DNA of 64,000 bases from Erythrophleum ivorense. Taxonomy: Eukaryota > Streptophyta > Magnoliopsida > Fabales > Fabaceae. The notes below the pieces were generated by a model, which saw only the letters and a program-made list of their open reading frames with translations, was not told the DNA's origin and did not search any database. The position numbers and the translations under genes are program-made. Shown one piece after another: positions 1 through 12,094 of the stretch. The stretch is taken from contig JAIUCV010000090.1 of the NCBI GenBank assembly GCA_026724425.1, positions 1,860,001 to 1,924,000 of the forward strand, given 5' to 3'. Position 1 is the first letter of the stretch; every line of letters starts with the position of its first letter.

Positions 1-1630
1 CACATGATGCTCCTCATAGTCCTGTGCAAAACCTAATGCATCTTTGGCTAAGTATGGGTCCGTCTTGATCATTATATACACTAAAAGTATGTTTCTACAT
101 TGTGTGGAGGCGTAGAGCTACGATTGGGACTCCTTACTACTTATGTTTCTCTCAGGATGGTAGCTTTGATGTTCCTCTCAAGGAATGAGAATCATGTCAC
201 ACATGATGCTCCCATAGTCCTGTAGAGAACCTAATGCATGTTTGGCTAAGTATGGGTCCGTCTTGATCATTACATACACTAAAGTATGTTTCTACATTGT
301 GTGGAGGCATAAAGCTACGATTGGGACTCCTTACTACTTATGTTTCTCTCAGGATGGTAGCTTTGATGTTCCTCTCTAGGAATGAGAATCATGTCACACA
401 TGTTGCTCCTCATAGTCCCGTAGAGAACCTAATGCATCTTTGGCTAAGTATGGGTCCGTCTTGATCATTACATACACTACAAGTATGTTTCTACATTGTG
501 TGGAGGCATAGAGCTACGATGGGGACTCCTTACTACTTATGTTTCTCTCAGGATGGTAGCTTTGATGTTCCTCTCAAGGAATGAGAATCATGTCACACAT
601 GTTGCTCCTCATAGTCCCGTGGAGAACCTAATGCATGTTTGGCTAAGTATGGGTCCGTCTTGATCATTACATACACTACAAGTATGTTTCTACATTGTGT
701 GGAGGCATAGAGCTACGATTGGGACTCCTTACTACTTATGTTTCTCTCAGGATGGTAGCTTTGATGTTCCTCTCTAGGAATGAGAATCATGTCACACATG
801 ATGCTCCTCATAGTCCTGTGCAGAACCTAATGCATCTTTGCTAAGTATGGGTCCGTCTTGATCATTATATACACTACAAGTATGTTTCTACATTGTGTGG
901 AGGCGTAGAGCTACGATTGGGACTCCTTACTACTTATGTTTCTCTCAGGATGGTAGCTTTGATGTTCCTCTCAAGGAATGAGAATCATGTCACACATGAT
1001 GCTCCCATAGTCCTGTAGAGAACCTAATGCATGTTTGGCTAAGTATGGGTCCGTCTTGATCATTACATACACTAAAGTATGTTTCTACATTGTGTGGAGG
1101 CATAAAGCTACGATTGGGACTCCTTACTACTTATGTTTCTCTCAGGATGGTAGCTTTGATGTTCCTCTCTAGGAATGAGAATCATGTCACACATGTTGCT
1201 CCTCATAGTCCCGTGGAGAACCAAATGCATCTTTGGCTAAGTATGGGTCCGTCTTGATCATTACATACACTAAAGTATGTTTCTACATTGTGTGGAGGCA
1301 TAAAGCTACGATTGGGACTCCTTACTACTTATGTTTCTCTCAGGATGGTAGCTTTGATGTTCCTCTCTAGGAATGAGAATCATGTCACACATGATGCTCC
1401 CATAGTCCCGTAGAGAACCTAATGCATCTTTGGCTAAGTATGGGTCCGTCTTGATCATTACATACACTACAAGTATGTTTCTACATTGTGTGGAGGCATA
1501 GAGCTACGATTGCGACTCCTTACTACTTATGTTTCTCTCAGGATGGTAGCTTTGATGTTCCTCTCAAGGAATGAGAATCATGTCACACATGTTGCTCCTC
1601 ATAGTCCCGTGGAGAACCTAATGCATCTTT

Positions 1631-4011
1631 GGCTAAGTATGGGTCCGTCCTGATCATTACATACACTACAAGTATGTTTCTACATTGTGTGGAGGCATAG
1701 ATCTACAATTGGGACTCCTTACTACTTATGTTTCTCTCAGGATGGTAGCTTTGATGTTCCTCTCAAGGAATGAGAATCATGTCACACATGTTGCTCCTCA
1801 TAGTCCCGTGGAGAACCTAATGCATGTTTGGCTAAGTATGGGTCCGTCTTGATCATTACATACACTACAAGTATGTTTCTACAATGTGTGGAGGCATAGA
1901 GCAACGATTGGGACTCCTTACTACTTATAATTCTCTCAGGATGGTAGCTTTGATGTTCCTCTCAAGGAATGAGAATAATGTCACACATGTTGCTCCTCAT
2001 AGTCCCGTGGAGAACCTAATGCATCTTTGGCTAAGTATGGGTCCGTCTTGATCATTACATACACTACAAGTATGTTTCTACATTGTGTGGAGGCATAGAG
2101 CTACAGTTGGGACTCCTTACTACTTATGTTTCTCTCAGGATGGTAGCTTTGATGTTCCTCTCAAGGAATGAGAATCATGTCACACATGTTGCTCGTCATA
2201 GTCCCGTGGAGAACCTAATGCATGTTTGGCTAAGTATGGGTCCGTCTTGATCATTACATACACTAAAGTATGTTTCTACATTGTGTGGAGGCATAAAGCT
2301 ACGATTGGGACTCCTTACTACTTATGTTTCTCTCAGGATGGTAGCTTTGATGTTCCTCTCTAGGAATGAGAATCATGTCACACATGATGCTTCCATAGTC
2401 CCGTAGAGAACCTAATGCATCTTTGGCTAAGTATGGGTCCGTCTTGATCATTACATACACTACAAGTATGTTTCCACATTGTGTGGAGGCATAGGGCTAC
2501 AATTGGGACTCCTTACTACTTATGTTTCTCTCAGGATGGTAGCTTTGATGTTCCTCTCAAGGAATGAGAATCATGTCACACATGTTGCTCCTCATAGTCC
2601 CGTAGAGAACCTAATGCATCTTTGGCTAAGTATGGGTCCGTCTTGATCATTATATACACTACAAGTATGTTTCTACATTGTGTGGAGGCGTAGAGCTACG
2701 ATTGGGACTCCTTACTACTTATGTTTCTCTCAGGATGGTAGCTTTGATGTTCCTCTCAAGGAATGAGAATCATGTCACACATGATGCTCCCATAGTCCCG
2801 TGGAGAACATAATGCATCTTTGGCTAAGTATGGGTCCGTCCTGATCATTACATACACTACAAGTATGTTTCTACATTGTGTGGAGGCATAGATCTACAAT
2901 TGGGACTCCTTACTACTTATGTTTCTCTCAGGATGGTAGCTTTGATGTTCCTCTCAAGGAATGAGAATCATGTCACACATGTTGCTCCTCATAGTCCCGT
3001 GGAGAACCTAATGCATGTTTGGCTAAGTATGGGTCCGTCTTGATCATTACATACACTACAAGTATGTTTCTACAATGTGTGGAGGCATAGAGCAACGATT
3101 GGGACTCCTTACTACTTATAATTCTCTCAGGATGGTAGCTTTTATGTTCCTCTCAAGGAATGAGAATAATGTCACACATGTTGCTCCTCATAGTCCCGTG
3201 GAGAACCTAATGCATCTTTGGCTAAGTATGGGTCCGTCTTGATCATTACATACACTACAAGTATGTTTCTACATTGTGTGGAGGCATAGAGCTACAGTTG
3301 GGACTCCTTACTACTTATGTTTCTCTCAGGATGGTAGCTTTGATGTTCCTCTCAAGGAATGAGAATCATGTCACACATGTTGCTCGTCATAGTCCCGTGG
3401 AGAACCTAATGCATGTTTGGCTAAGTATGGGTCCGTCTTGATCATTACATACACTAAAGTATGTTTCTACATTGTGTGGAGGCATAAAGCTACGATTGGG
3501 ACTCCTTACTACTTATGTTTCTCTCAGGATGGTAGCTTTGATGTTCCTCTCTAGGAATGAGAATCATGTCACACATGATGCTTCCATAGTCCCGTAGAGA
3601 ACCTAATGCATCTTTGGCTAAGTATGGGTCCGTCTTGATCATTACATACACTACAAGTATGTTTCCACATTGTGTGGAGGCATAGGGCTACAATTGGGAC
3701 TCCTTACTACTTATGTTTCTCTCAGGATGGTAGCTTTGATGTTCCTCTCAAGGAATGAGAATCATGTCACACATGTTGCTCCTCATAGTCCCGTAGAGAA
3801 CCTAATGCATCTTTGGCTAAGTATGGGTCCGTCTTGATCATTATATACACTACAAGTATGTTTCTACATTGTGTGGAGGCGTAGAGCTACGATTGGGACT
3901 CCTTACTACTTATGTTTCTCTCAGGATGGTAGCTTTGATGTTCCTCTCAAGGAATGAGAATCATGTCACACATGATGCTCCCATAGTCCCGTGGAGAACA
4001 TAATGCATGTT
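1631..4011 (+). repeat. Higher-order repeat, 2 copies of about 1191 bp (6 monomers)
   Basis: Private variants recur 1191 bp apart: the monomer with GTCCGTCCTGATC at about 1647 and 2838, the ACAATGTGTGGAGGC monomer with AGCAACG at 1881 and 3072, and the GCTCGTCATAG variant at about 2190 and 3381. The copies are nearly identical; one visible difference is CTTTGATG in copy 1 against CTTTTATG in copy 2 near 3140. This is a recent duplication of six monomers. Confidence 0.85.
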
Positions 4012-6370
4012 TGGCTAAGTATGGGTTCGTCTTGATCATTACATACACTACAAGTATGTTTCCACATTGTGTGGAGGTATAGAGCTACGATTGGGACTCC
4101 TTACTACTTATGTTTCTCTCAGGATGGTAGCTTCGATGTTCCTCTCAAGGAATGAGAATCATGTCACACATGTTGCTCCTCATAGTCCCGTGGAGAACCT
4201 AATGCATCTTTGGCTAAGTATGGGTCCGTCTAGATCATTACATACACTACAAGTATGTTTCTACATTGTGAGGAGGCATAGAGCTACAATTGGGACTCCT
4301 TACTACTTATGTTTCTCTCAGGATGGTAGCTTTGATGTTCCTCTCAAGGAATGAGAATCATGTCACACATGATGCTCCCATAGTCCCGTAGATAACCTAA
4401 TGCATGTTTGGCTAAGTATGTGTCCGTCTTGATCATTACATACACTAAAGTATGTTTCTACATTGTGTGGAGGCATAAAGCTACGATTGGGACTCCTTAC
4501 TACTTATGTTTCTCTCAGGATGGTAGCTTTGATGTTCCTCTCAAGGAATGAGAATCATGTCACACATGATGGTCCCATAGTCCCGTAGAGAACCTAATGC
4601 ATCTTTGGCTAAGTATGGGTCCGTCTTGATCATTACATACACTACAAGTATGTTTCTACATTGTGTGGAGGCATAAAGCTACGATTGGGACTTCTTACTA
4701 CTTATGTTTCTCTCAGGATGGTAGCTTTGATGTTCCTCTCAAGGAATGAGAATCATGTCACACATGATGGTCCCATAGTCCCGTAGAGAACCTAATGCAT
4801 GTTTGGCTAAGTATGGGTCCGTCTTGATCATTACATACACTACAAGTATGTTTCTACATTGTGTGGAGGCATAGAGCTACGATTGGGACTCCTTACTACT
4901 TATGTTTCTCTCAGGATGGTAGCTTTGATGTTCCTCTCTAGGAATGAGAATCATGTCACACATGATGCTCCTCATAGTCCTGTGCAGAACCTAATGCATC
5001 TTTGGCTAAGTATGGGTCCGTCTTGATCATTATATACACTACAAGTATGTTTCTACATTGTGTGGAGGCGTAGAGCTACGATTGGGACTCCTTACTACTT
5101 ATGTTTCTCTCAGGATGGTAGCTTTGATGTTCCTCTCAAGGAATGAGAATCATGTCACACATGATGCTCCCATAGTCCCGTGGAGAACATAATGCATGTT
5201 TGGCTAAGTATGGGTTCGTCTTGATCATTACATACACTACAAGTATGTTTCTACATTGTGTGGAGGCATAGAGCTACGATTGGGACTCCTTAATACTTAT
5301 GTTTCTCTCAGGATGGTAGCTTCGATGTTCCTCTCAAGGAATGAGAATCATGTCACACATGTTGCTCCTCATAGTCCCGTGGAGAACCTAATGCATCTTT
5401 GGCTAAGTATGGGTCCGTCTTGATCATTACATACACTACAAGTATGTTTCTACATTGTGTGGAGGCATAGAGCTACAATTGGGACTCCTTACTACTTATG
5501 TTTCTCTCAGGATGGTAGCTTTGATGTTCCTCTCAAGGAATGAGAATCATGTCACACATGATGCTCCCATAGTCCCGTAGAGAACCTAATGCATGTTTGG
5601 CTAAGTATGGGTCCGTCTTGATCATTACATACACTAAAGTATGTTTCTACATTGTGTGGAGGCATAAAGCTACGATTGGGACTCCTTACTACTTATGTTT
5701 CTCTCAGGATGGTAGCTTTGATGTTCCTCTCAAGGAATGAGAATCATGTCACACATGATGGTCCCATAGTCCCGTAGAGAACCTAATGCATCTTTGGCTA
5801 AGTATGGGTCCGTCTTGATCATTACATACACTACAAGTATGTTTCTACATTGTGTGGAGGCATAGAGCTACAATTGGGACTCCTTACTACTTATGTTTCT
5901 CTCAGGATGGTAGCTTTGATGTTCCTCTCAAGGAATGAGAATCATGTCACACATGTTGCTCCTCATAGTCCCGTGGAGAACCTAATGCATGTTTGGCTAA
6001 GTATGGGTCCGTCTTGATCATTACATACACTACAAGTATGTTTCTATATTGTGTGGAGGCATAGAGCTACGATTGGGACTCCTTACTACTTATGTTTCTC
6101 TCAGGATGGTAGCTTTGATGTTCCTCTCTAGGAATGAGAATCATGTCACACATGATGCTCCTCATAGTCCTGTGGAGAACCTAATGCATCTTTGGCTAAG
6201 TATGGGTCCGTCTTGATCATTATATACACTACAAGTATGTTTCTACATTGTGTGGAGGCGTAGAGCTACGATTGGGACTCCTTACTACTTATGTTTCTCT
6301 CAGGATGGTAGCTTTGATGTTCCTCTCAAGGAATGAGAATCATGTCACACATGATGCTCCCATAGTCCTG
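4012..6370 (+). repeat. Higher-order repeat of about 1190 bp, related copies
   Basis: The variant set GGAGAACATAATG, GGGTTCGTC and CTTCGATG recurs at about 3991, then 5180, and in part at 6370, spacing about 1190 bp (6 monomers). The copies are less uniform than the 1.6-4.0 kb pair. The monomer at 6041 carries TTTCTATATTG, a variant that marks later units at 7653, 10096, 38687, 40694 and 42705. Confidence 0.7.
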
Positions 6371-6887
6371 TAGAGAACCTAATGCATGTTTGGCTAAGTA
6401 TGGGTCCGTCTTGATCATTACATACACTACAAGTATGTTTCTACATTGTGTGGAGGCATAGAGCTACGATTGGGACTCCTTACTACTTATGTTTCTCTCA
6501 GGATGGTAGCTTCGATGTTCCTCTCAAGGAATGAGAATCATGTCACACATGTTGCTCCTCATAGTCCCGTGGAGAACCTAATGCATCTTTGGCTAAGTAT
6601 GGGTCCGTCTTGATCATTACATACACTACAAGTATGTTTCTACATTGTGTGGAGGCATAGAGCTACAATTGGGACTCCTTACTACTTATGTTTCTCTCGG
6701 GATGGTAGCTTTGATGTTCCTCTCAAGGAATGAGAATCATGTCACACATGATGCTCCCATAGTCCCGTAGAGAACCTAATGCATGTTTGGCTAAGTATGG
6801 GTCCATCTTGATCATTACATACACTAAAGTATGTTTCTACATTGTGTGGAGGCATAAAGCTACGATTGGGACTCCTTACTATTTATG

Positions 6888-6939
6888 TTTCTCTCAGGAT
6901 GGTAGCTTTGATGTTTCTCTCAGGATGGTAGCTTTGATG
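6888..6939 (+). repeat. 26-bp tandem duplication inside a monomer
   Basis: Two perfect copies of a 26-bp unit (6888-6913 and 6914-6939) beginning TTTCTCTCAGGATGG and ending CTTTGATG. The same duplication is seen at 39529, 41539, 43549, 47540, 51140 and 54739. Its host monomer (CCATCTTG, ACTAAAG, GCATAAAG variants) is the same type that received the retrotransposon at 8520 and 10962, so this copy represents the empty insertion site. Confidence 0.9.
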
Positions 6940-8454
6940 TTCCTCTCAAGGAATGAGAATCATGTCACACATGATGGTCCCATAGTCCCGTAGAGAACCT
7001 AATGCATGTTTGGCTAAGTATGGGTCCGTCTTGATCATTACATACACTACAAGTATGTTTCTACATTGTGTGGAGGCATAGAGCTACGATTGGGACTCCT
7101 TACTACTTATGTTTCTCTCAGGATGGTAGCTTTGATGTTCCTCTCAAGGAATGAGAATCATGTCACACATGTTGCTCCTCATAGTCCCGTGGAGAACCTA
7201 ATGCATCTTTGGTTAAGTATGGGTCCGTCTTGATCATTACATACACTACAAGTATGTTTCTACATTGTGTGGAGGCAAAGAGCTACAATTGGTACTCCTT
7301 ACTACTTATGTTTTTCTCAGGATGGTAGCTTTGATGTTCCTCTCAAGGAATGAGAATCATGTCACACATGATGGTCCCATAGTCCCGTAGAGAACCTAAT
7401 GCATCTTTGGCTAAGTATGGGTCCGTCTTGATCATTACATACACTACAAGTATGTTTCTACATTGTGTGGAGGCATAGAGCTACAATTGGGACTCCTTAC
7501 TACTTATGTTTCTCTCAGGATGGTAGCTTTGATGTTCCTCTCAAGGAATGAGAATCATGTCACACATGTTGCTCCTCATAGTCCCGTGGAGAACCTAATG
7601 CATGTTTGGCTAAGTATGGGTCCGTCTTGATCATTACATACACTACAAGTATGTTTCTATATTGTGTGGAGGCATAGAGCTACGATTGGGACTCCTTACT
7701 ACTTATGTTTCTCTCAGGATGGTAGCTTTGATGTTCCTCTCTAGGAATGAGAATCATGTCACACATGATGCTCCTCATAGTCCTGTGGAGAACCTAATGC
7801 ATCTTTGGCTAAGTATGGGTCCGTCTTGATCATTATATACACTACAAGTATGTTTCTACATTGTGTGGAGGCGTAGAGCTACGATTGGGACTCCTTACTA
7901 CTTATGTTTCTCTCAGGATGGTAGCTTTGATGTTCCTCTCAAGGAATGAGAATCATGTCACACATGATGCTCCCATAGTCCTGTAGAGAACCTAATGCAT
8001 GTTTGGCTAAGTATGGGTCCGTCTTGATCATTACATACACTACAAGTATGTTTCTACATTGTGTGGAGGCATAGAGCTACGATTGGGACTCCTTACTACT
8101 TATGTTTCTCTCAGGATGGTAGCTTCGATGTTCCTCTCAAGGAATGAGAATCATGTCACACATGTTGCTCCTCATAGTCCCGTGGAGAACCTAATGCATC
8201 TTTGGCTAAGTATGGGTCCGTCTTGATCATTACATACACTACAAGTATGTTTCTACATTGTGTGGAGGCATAGAGGTACAATTGGGACTCCTTACTACTT
8301 ATGTTTCTCTCAGGATGGTAGCTTTGATGTTCCTCTCAAGGAATGAGAATCATGTCACACATGATGCTCCCATAGTCCCGTAGAGAAACTAATGCATGTT
8401 TGGCTAAGTATGGGTCTATCTTGATCATTACATACACTAAAGTATGTTTCTACA

Positions 8455-8519
8455 TTGTGTGGAGGCATAAAGCTACGATTGGGACTCCTTACTACTTATG
8501 TTTCTCTCAGGATGGTAGA
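8455..8519 (+). repeat. Satellite flank 5' of the solo LTR with degenerate target duplication
   Basis: The monomer breaks off after GGATGGTAGA. The five bases before the LTR are GTAGA (8515-8519) and the five after it are GTAGC (9344-9348). The empty-site paralog at 6888 reads GGATGGTAGCTTTGATG, so the original target was probably GTAGC, with C to A in the left copy. An open frame running from this flank into the LTR (8455-8796) is a chance fusion. Confidence 0.7.
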
Positions 8520-9343
8520 TGATATGATCCTAGATAGCACTAAGGAGATGGAGCATGAGCCAGAGCATGAACCAGAGTTTGTAGCTGAGAATGAGCTTGT
8601 AGCAGAGGAAGATCTCGTAGCTGAGGAAGCATTAGTTGCACCAGATGGTCCAATGACTCGTTCTAGAGTTAAGTTGTTCAACCAAGCAATTGGGGGAATG
8701 CTTAACCACATTTGGGGCCGACCAAATGACTTGAGCCAAGTCCAAACCTCCCTGGTTTTGATCCAAGCTCAAGGACCTCATCAAATGGACAAGTGATTCA
8801 TGAGTGCTCTTTTTCCCTGCCTTTGGTTTTGTCCCATTGGGTTTTCCAAAGGAAGGTTTTTAATGAGGCTTGTGAATTCACTTTCAAATAATCCATTTGG
8901 TGATTAAAGACCAAAGCCCATCAAGAGGAGAGTGCAAATTCGTGGCTTTATGTTCAAGGGTTTAAAATTTCAATTTCAAACTTGGTTTTAAGTTTCTGTT
9001 ATTTTCAAGATAGTCTTGGAGCTTGTTCCAAGACTTGTCTCTTTATTTTCCTTCCTTCTTCTTCTTTATATTCTCTGTAGACTGAAACTTAATTATATCT
9101 CATCTTTTTTTTTATCAAAAACCTTTTCTAAAGAAGATCACTCTTGTTGGTGTGTTTATCCAGCAAAACCCTTAGAGTTCTTTGGTGCGTTTATCCAAAG
9201 GAGTTTAAGTCGATATCTTGAAGCTCTTCCGCAAGCTTCTGTGCTATCATTCAACCATCATAACCTATCCATCATCACGGCTTCTCAGCCACTTCTATCC
9301 GTTTCTCAACTGAAGAGTGCCGATCTTAGGGAAGATCTCATCA
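8520..9343 (+). mobile_element. Solo LTR of the outer CRM-like family
   Basis: 824 bp, starting TGATATGATC and ending GATCTCATCA, the same ends as the LTRs at 10962 and 23214. Satellite resumes directly on both sides, with no primer-binding site or internal region. The first about 90 codons are the LTR-encoded tail of the polyprotein (acidic, VAE-rich, then GPMTRSRVK), stop at 8794-8796. It matches the 3' LTR in its right half (AACTTAATTATATC, AAGCTCTTCC) and the 5' LTR at CAAACCTCCC near 8738. This is what LTR-LTR recombination would leave, although the last difference could also be a private change in the 3' LTR. Confidence 0.93.
9064..9073 (+). promoter_or_regulatory. Candidate TATA box in solo LTR
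   Basis: CTTTATATTC. The same ten bases occur in all three LTRs of this family and, on the opposite strand, in both LTRs of the nested element, although the two LTR families are otherwise diverged. Promoter function is inferred from that conservation and from LTR biology. Confidence 0.4.
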
Positions 9344-10961
9344 GTAGCATTGATGTTTCTCTCAGGATGGTAGCTTTGATGTTCCTCTCAAGGAATGAGA
9401 ATCATGTCACACATGATGGTCCCATAGTCCCGTAGAGAACCTAATGCATGTTTGGCTAAGTATGGGTCCGTCTTGATCATTACATACACTACAAGTATGT
9501 TTCTACATTGTGTGGAGGCATAGAGCTACGATTGGGACTCCTTACTACTTATGTTTTTCTCAGGATGGTAGCTTTGATGTTCCTCTCAAGGAATGAGAAT
9601 CATGTCACACATGTTGCTCCTCATAGTCCCGTGGAGCACCTAATGCATCTTTGGTTAAGTATGGGTCCGTCTTGATCATTACATACACTACAAGTATGTT
9701 TCTACATTGTGTGGAGGCAAAGAGCTACAATTGGTACTCCTTACTACTTATGTTTCTCTCAGGATGGTAGCTTTGATGTTCCTCTCAAGGAATGAGAATC
9801 ATGTCACACATGATGGTCCCATAGTCCCGTAGAGAACCTAATGCATCTTTGGCTAAGTATGGGTCCGTCTTGATCATTACATACACTACAAGTATGTTTC
9901 TACATTGTGTGGAGGCATAGAGCTACAATTGGGACTCCTTACTACTTATGTTTCTCTCAGGATGGTAGCTTTGATGTTCCTCTCAAAGAATGAGAATCAT
10001 GTCACACATGTTGCTCCTCATAGTCCCGTGGAGAACCTAATGCATGTTTGGCTAAGTATGGGTCCGTCTTGATCATTACATACACTACAAGTATGTTTCT
10101 ATATTGTGTGGAGGCATAGAGCTACGATTGGGACTCCTTACTACTTATGTTTCTCTCAGGATGGTAGCTTTGATGTTCCTCTCTAGGAATGAGAATCATG
10201 TCACACATGATGCTCCTCATAGTCCTGTGGAGAACCTAATGCATCTTTGGCTAAGTATGGGTCCGTCTTGATCATTATATACACTACAAGTATGTTTCTA
10301 CATTGTGTGGAGGCGTAGAGCTACGATTGGGACTCCTTACTACTTATGTTTCTCTCAGGATGGTAGCTTTGATGTTCCTCTCAAGGAATGAGAATCATGT
10401 CACACATGATGCTCCCATAGTCCTGTAGAGAACCTAATGCATGTTTGGCTAAGTATGGGTCCGTCTTGATCATTACATACACTACAAGTATGTTTCTACA
10501 TTGTGTGGAGGCATAGAGCTACGATTGGGACTCCTTACTACTTATGTTTCTCTCAGGATGGTAGCTTCGATGTTCCTCTCAAGGAATGAGAATCATGTCA
10601 CACATGTTGCTCCTCATAGTCCCGTGGAGAACCTAATGCATCTTTGGCTAAGTATGGGTCCGTCTTGATCATTACATACACTACAAGTATGTTTCTACAT
10701 TGTGTGGAGGCATAGAGGTACAATTGGGACTCCTTACTACTTATGTTTCTCTCAGGATGGTAGCTTTGATGTTCCTCTCAAGGAATGAGAATCATGTCAC
10801 ACATGATGCTCCCATAGTCCCGTAGAGAACCTAATGCATGTTTGGCTAAGTATGGGTCCATCTTGATCATTACATACACTAAAGTATGTTTCTACATTGT
10901 GTGGAGGCATAAAGCTACGATTGGGACTCCTTACTACTTATGTTTCTCTCAGGATGGTAGA
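9344..10961 (+). repeat. Satellite block between solo LTR and full element
   Basis: About eight monomers (1618 bp). The order of variants (CATGATGGTCCC, then TATGTTTTTCTCAGG, then GCAAAGAGCTACAATTGGTAC) copies 6.9-8.5 kb and also matches the satellite immediately right of the full element at 24037 onward. The block is therefore a duplicate of both flanks. It ends with GGATGGTAGA at 10961, exactly as the block left of the solo LTR does. Confidence 0.95.
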
Positions 10962-11780
10962 TGATATGATCCTAGATAGCACTAAGGAGATGGAGCATGA
11001 GCCAGAGCATGAACCAGAGTTTGTAGCTGAGAATGAGCTTGTAGCAGAGGAAGATCTCGTAGCTGAGGAAGCATTAGTTGCACCAGATGGTCCAATGACT
11101 CGTTCTAGAGTTAAGTTGTTCAACCAAGCAATTGGGGGAATGCTTAACCACATTTGGGGCCGACCAAATGACTTGAGCCAAGTCCAAACCTCCCTGGTTT
11201 TGATCCAAGCTCAAGGACCTCATCAAATGGACAAGTGATTCATGAGTGCTCTTTTTCCCTGCCTTTGGTTTTGTCCCATTGGGTTTTCCAAAGGAAGGTT
11301 TTTAATGAGGCTTGTGAATTCACTTTCAAATAATCCATTTGGTGATTAAAGACCAAAGCCCATCAAGAGGAGAGTGCAAATTCGTGGCTTTATGTTCAAG
11401 GGTTTAAAATTTCAATTTCAAACTTGGTTTTAAGTTTCTGTTATTTTCAAGATAGTCTTGGAGCTTGTTCCAAGACTTGTCTCTTTATTTTCCTTCCTTC
11501 TTCTTCTTTATATTCTCTGTAGACTGAAACTTATATCTCATCTTTTTTTTATCAAAAACCTTTTCTAAAGAAGATCACTCTTGTTGGTGTGTTTATCCAG
11601 CAAAACCCTTAGAGTTCTTTGGTGCGTTTATCCAAAGGAGTTTAAGTCGATATCTTGAAGCACTTCCGCAAGCTTCTGTGCTATCATTCAACCATCATAA
11701 CCTATCCATCATCACGGCTTCTCAGCCACTTCTATCCGTTTCTCAACTGAAGAGTGCCGATCTTAGGGAAGATCTCATCA
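10962..11780 (+). repeat. 5' LTR of outer element
   Basis: 819 bp, TGATATGATC to GATCTCATCA, with imperfect terminal inverted repeats. Against the 3' LTR (823 bp) I see a 4-bp deletion (AACTTATATC versus AACTTAATTATATC), AAGCACTT versus AAGCTCTT near 11660, and CAAACCTCCC versus CAAACATCCC. Two substitutions in about 820 bp suggest a recent insertion. It carries an untranslatable copy of the polyprotein C-terminal tail (stop 11236-11238). Confidence 0.95.
11506..11515 (+). promoter_or_regulatory. Candidate TATA box, 5' LTR of outer element
   Basis: CTTTATATTC, about 265 bp before the LTR end and following a pyrimidine-rich stretch. It is identical in the 3' LTR (23758-23767) and present in the nested family. 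This would place transcription start in the last third of the LTR; that is inference. Confidence 0.4.
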
Positions 11781-11782
11781 AG

Positions 11783-11794
11783 TGGTATCAGAGC
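11783..11794 (+). other. Primer-binding site, initiator tRNA-Met type
   Basis: TGGTATCAGAGC, two bases after the 5' LTR end. It complements the 3' end of plant initiator methionine tRNA, the usual primer for minus-strand DNA synthesis in plant Ty3/gypsy elements. It fixes the 5' LTR boundary and the plus orientation. Confidence 0.92.
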
Positions 11795-12094
11795 ACACTC
11801 TGAAAGTTGAGTTTTCCATCACTTCATCTATCATTTCGTTTTTCATCTTTATCACCATTGATATCATCTCATCATCCGATCTGTTCATTCCATATCATCT
11901 AGAACTGTTAGGATTGAATCTGGTTAGAGATTTGTTAAGTTGTTATTCATTAGAATTTGACTGTTCATCTTCTAATCTGCCCAGAATTAGATTTAAAACT
12001 GCAGAAACGAATTTGATCATGAGAACTGTTTTGAAAGCATAAATCATTCTCTTTGGAACTTGTTACTGGTGTTGTTGTGTCTTTGTGTTTCAGG
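11795..12094 (+). other. Untranslated leader of outer element
   Basis: 300 bp, rich in T and A, with no long open frame in the element's reading frame before the gag start. It ends in TTTGTGTTTCAG directly before GATGG, which resembles a plant intron 3' splice site. The nested element has a similar TTTTGCAG nine bases before its gag ATG, so a leader intron is possible but unproven. Packaging signals would be expected here; none can be recognised by eye. Confidence 0.5.

Larger units (their letters stand above)
1..8519 (+). repeat. 199-bp satellite array, left block
   Basis: Head-to-tail monomers of about 199 bp; the anchor GTATGTTTCTACATTGTG recurs at 87, 284, 483, 682 and so on. All copies are in the same orientation. 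Single-base indels (ACTAAAG versus ACTACAAG; GCTCCCATAG versus GCTCCTCATAG) give 197-199 bp. I do not recognise the family; it does not match the roughly 178-bp Arabidopsis or 176-bp Brassica centromere repeats as I remember them. Short open frames inside it arise because 199 is not a multiple of 3 and the frames rotate. They are not genes. The block ends at the solo LTR. Confidence 0.97.
6902..11780 (+). repeat. Tandem duplication of satellite plus LTR, unit about 2442 bp
   Basis: Two consecutive units, each about 1.62 kb of satellite followed by an LTR: 6902-9343 and 9344-11780. Landmarks are offset by 2442-2443 bp, including the LTR starts (8520, 10962) and the TTTCTATATTG monomer (7653, 10096). 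Both LTRs interrupt the same base of the same monomer variant. The simplest reading is that unequal exchange in the satellite duplicated a block carrying the retrotransposon, and the left copy then collapsed to a solo LTR. Confidence 0.75.

Noticed and set aside
8455..8796. 113-codon open frame, also at 10897-11238
   Set aside because: Chance fusion of satellite sequence to the LTR-encoded end of the polyprotein; the natural upstream coding part is missing.
9016..9435. 139-codon open frame in the right half of the solo LTR
   Set aside because: It starts in LTR sequence, runs into satellite, and is not open in the same way in the 5' LTR. No protein features beyond chance hydrophobic residues.
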